NCBI GenBank assembly: GCA_045541375.1
Contig: JAZQJB010000041.1
Location: forward strand, 1 to 16,687
Reading direction: 5' to 3'
From: CAG-390 sp045541375
GTDB lineage: Bacteria > Bacillota > Clostridia > Oscillospirales > CAG-272
DNA: 16,687 bases
Positions 15,273 to 16,687 of this stretch are shown one piece after another. The notes under the pieces were generated by a model. It was not told the DNA's origin, ran no database searches, and was given only the letters and a program-made list of their open reading frames with translations. The position numbers and the translations under genes are program-made. The stretch's first letter is position 1, and every line of letters begins with the position of its first letter.

Positions 15273-16687
15273 ATGATGTACCTACCCGAAAAAAGTATAA
15301 AATTACTTGAATTTGATAAGATCAGGCAGATGCTCTGCGACTGTGCACGCACCGAGGGTGCGCGTGCGGCGGCACTTGAGCTTATGCCAGAATCCGATCT
15401 CGTCCGCGTGCTCAATATGCAAAGACGGACTACCGACGCAAAAAGACTTGCGGCAGAAAAGGGTCAGCCCGCATTCGGCGGAGTCAAGGATATTACTCCC
15501 CATTGCGAGCGTGCCGAAAAGGGCGCGATGCTGACACAGCGCGAGCTGCTTGACGTTGCCGACATCCTCCGCACAAGCCGCGTGCTTCTCGATTACAGCC
15601 GCACAAACCGCCGTTTCGAGACCGTGCTTGACGAGGTCTTTGAACGTCTTCTCCCCGACAAAAAGCTTGAGGATAAGATCAGAACCGCTATCATAAGCGA
15701 GGAAACGATGGCTGACGAAGCCTCGCCCGAGCTTTACAATATCCGCCGCAAGATCCGTGTGACCACCGCAAAGGTGCGCGATATTCTTGCGAAATACACC
15801 ACGGGCGCATACTCGAAGAGCCTGCAAGAGAACATCGTCACCATCCGTAACGGGCGCTTTGTCGTTCCCGTAAAGGCGGAGTGCAAGAATGAGATCAAGG
15901 GTCTTGTTCACGATGCATCCGCAACCGGTGCGACTCTCTTCATCGAGCCTCTTGCAGTTGTTGACGCAAACAACGAGATCCGCGAGCTCGAGGCAAAGGA
16001 AAAGCACGAGATCGAGCGAATCCTTTACGATTTCTCCTCCGAGGTCGCGGCAATTTCGGATAAGATCCGCTACAACGGCGCGAATATCGACGAGCTTGCG
16101 TTCGTATTCGCCTGCGCCGAGCTTTCCTTCAAGATGAACGGCTCACAGCCGAAGCTTTCCTCCGACAGCAGAAGGACCGAGCTTCGCCGCGCGCGCCATC
16201 CTCTTATTCCTAAAGAAAAAGTTGTTCCCGTAAACATCCGCCTCGGCGGTGATTTCGACACCCTCGTCATCACGGGTCCGAACACCGGCGGTAAGACGGT
16301 TACGCTGAAGACTCTCGGACTTTTCGCTTTGATGGCGCAGTCGGGACTTCACATTCCCTGTGACGATAATTCAACCGTGCCGATCTACGGCAGAGTCCTC
16401 GTTGACCTTGGCGACGAGCAGAGCATTGAGCAGTCGCTCTCGACCTTCTCCTCACACATGGTCAATATCGTTTCGATCGTTGACGATCTCCGCGATGACG
16501 CTCTCGTTCTCTTCGACGAGCTTGGCGTCGGCACCGACCCGATCGAGGGCGCGGCGCTTGCGATCGCAGTCATCAGCGAGGTTCGCGCGGCGGGAGCTAT
16601 CTGCGCCGCAACCACGCACTATGCAGAGCTGAAGGCATATGCGCTCAACACCCCCGGTGTCAAGAACGCATCCTGCGAGTTTGATAT
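15273..16687 (+). CDS. mutS2: Endonuclease MutS2 (C-terminus cut by window end)
   Basis: About 471 codons are visible of roughly 790 in the family (B. subtilis 785). The N-terminal helical core begins LLEFDKIRQML, as in MutS2, and includes FVVPVKAECKNEIKGLVHDAS and GATLFIEP (about 191-229). Walker A is GPNTGGKT (335-342) and Walker B LFDELGVGTDP has Asp415. The TTHYAELKAYA segment follows. The KOW and Smr endonuclease domains expected at the C-terminus lie beyond the window. MutS2 suppresses recombination in some bacteria and binds stalled or collided ribosomes in B. subtilis. ATG 15273 has GAGG eleven bases upstream; ATG 15276 is an alternative. The frame has no stop up to the window end. 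Confidence 0.95.
   Translation, partial: MMYLPEKSIKLLEFDKIRQMLCDCARTEGARAAALELMPESDLVRVLNMQRRTTDAKRLAAEKGQPAFGGVKDITPHCERAEKGAMLTQRELLDVADILRTSRVLLDYSRTNRRFETVLDEVFERLLPDKKLEDKIRTAIISEETMADEASPELYNIRRKIRVTTAKVRDILAKYTTGAYSKSLQENIVTIRNGRFVVPVKAECKNEIKGLVHDASATGATLFIEPLAVVDANNEIRELEAKEKHEIERILYDFSSEVAAISDKIRYNGANIDELAFVFACAELSFKMNGSQPKLSSDSRRTELRRARHPLIPKEKVVPVNIRLGGDFDTLVITGPNTGGKTVTLKTLGLFALMAQSGLHIPCDDNSTVPIYGRVLVDLGDEQSIEQSLSTFSSHMVNIVSIVDDLRDDALVLFDELGVGTDPIEGAALAIAVISEVRAAGAICAATTHYAELKAYALNTPGVKNASCEFD

Noticed and set aside
15303..16007. Minus-strand open frame (234 codons) opposite mutS2
   Set aside because: It is the shadow of a gene with clear MutS2 motifs and has no supporting start or neighbour.

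Overview
The window looks like chromosomal DNA of an endospore-forming Clostridia bacterium. Three sporulation genes of the sigma-E regulon type (ylbJ, yqfC, yqfD) sit beside the conserved Firmicutes block phoH-ybeY-era-recO, followed by mutS2. Strong GGAGG ribosome sites, sigma-A promoters with 17-bp spacers, lipoproteins and a balanced base composition fit a monoderm gut-type member of the Oscillospirales or a relative. The exact taxon cannot be read from this sequence.

Left half (minus strand, 1-7983). The first 72 bases hold the start of a small protein, probably DUF3343-like. Next comes a tightly packed six-gene operon read right to left. It starts at a sigma-A promoter (7905-7933) and ends at a 17-bp perfect hairpin (150-189). 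Its genes, in transcription order, are two BspA-type leucine-rich-repeat lipoproteins, an HflK-type SPFH protein fused to a multi-span membrane region, an HflC-type SPFH protein, a second HflK-type SPFH protein, and a P1B heavy-metal ATPase without an N-terminal metal-binding domain. Genes overlap or lie 15 bp apart, so co-expression is very likely. By homology to HflKC, the three SPFH proteins should form a membrane-anchored assembly facing outward, in the same compartment as the two lipoproteins. No FtsH is encoded in the window. This operon is the best candidate here for an undescribed envelope or metal-handling system.

Middle (minus strand, 7988-10104). A membrane protein with a cysteine-rich cytosolic tail is driven by a perfect consensus promoter that overlaps the end of ylbJ. 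ylbJ is divergent from yqfC, and a sigma-E-like promoter for ylbJ lies across the yqfC ribosome site.

Right half (plus strand, 10104-16687). The order is yqfC-yqfD-phoH-ybeY-small lipoprotein-era-recO-mutS2 (cut by the window end). The genes lie 1-19 bp apart or overlap, as in one long transcription unit. They cover sporulation (yqfC, yqfD), rRNA maturation and ribosome assembly (phoH, ybeY, era), recombination repair (recO) and ribosome or DNA quality control (mutS2). Compared with the Bacillus subtilis order, pgpH, dgkA and cdd are missing and an unrecognised lipoprotein takes the dgkA/cdd position. No stretch over 300 bases lacks a gene. I see no tRNA, rRNA, CRISPR array, insertion sequence or prophage gene.
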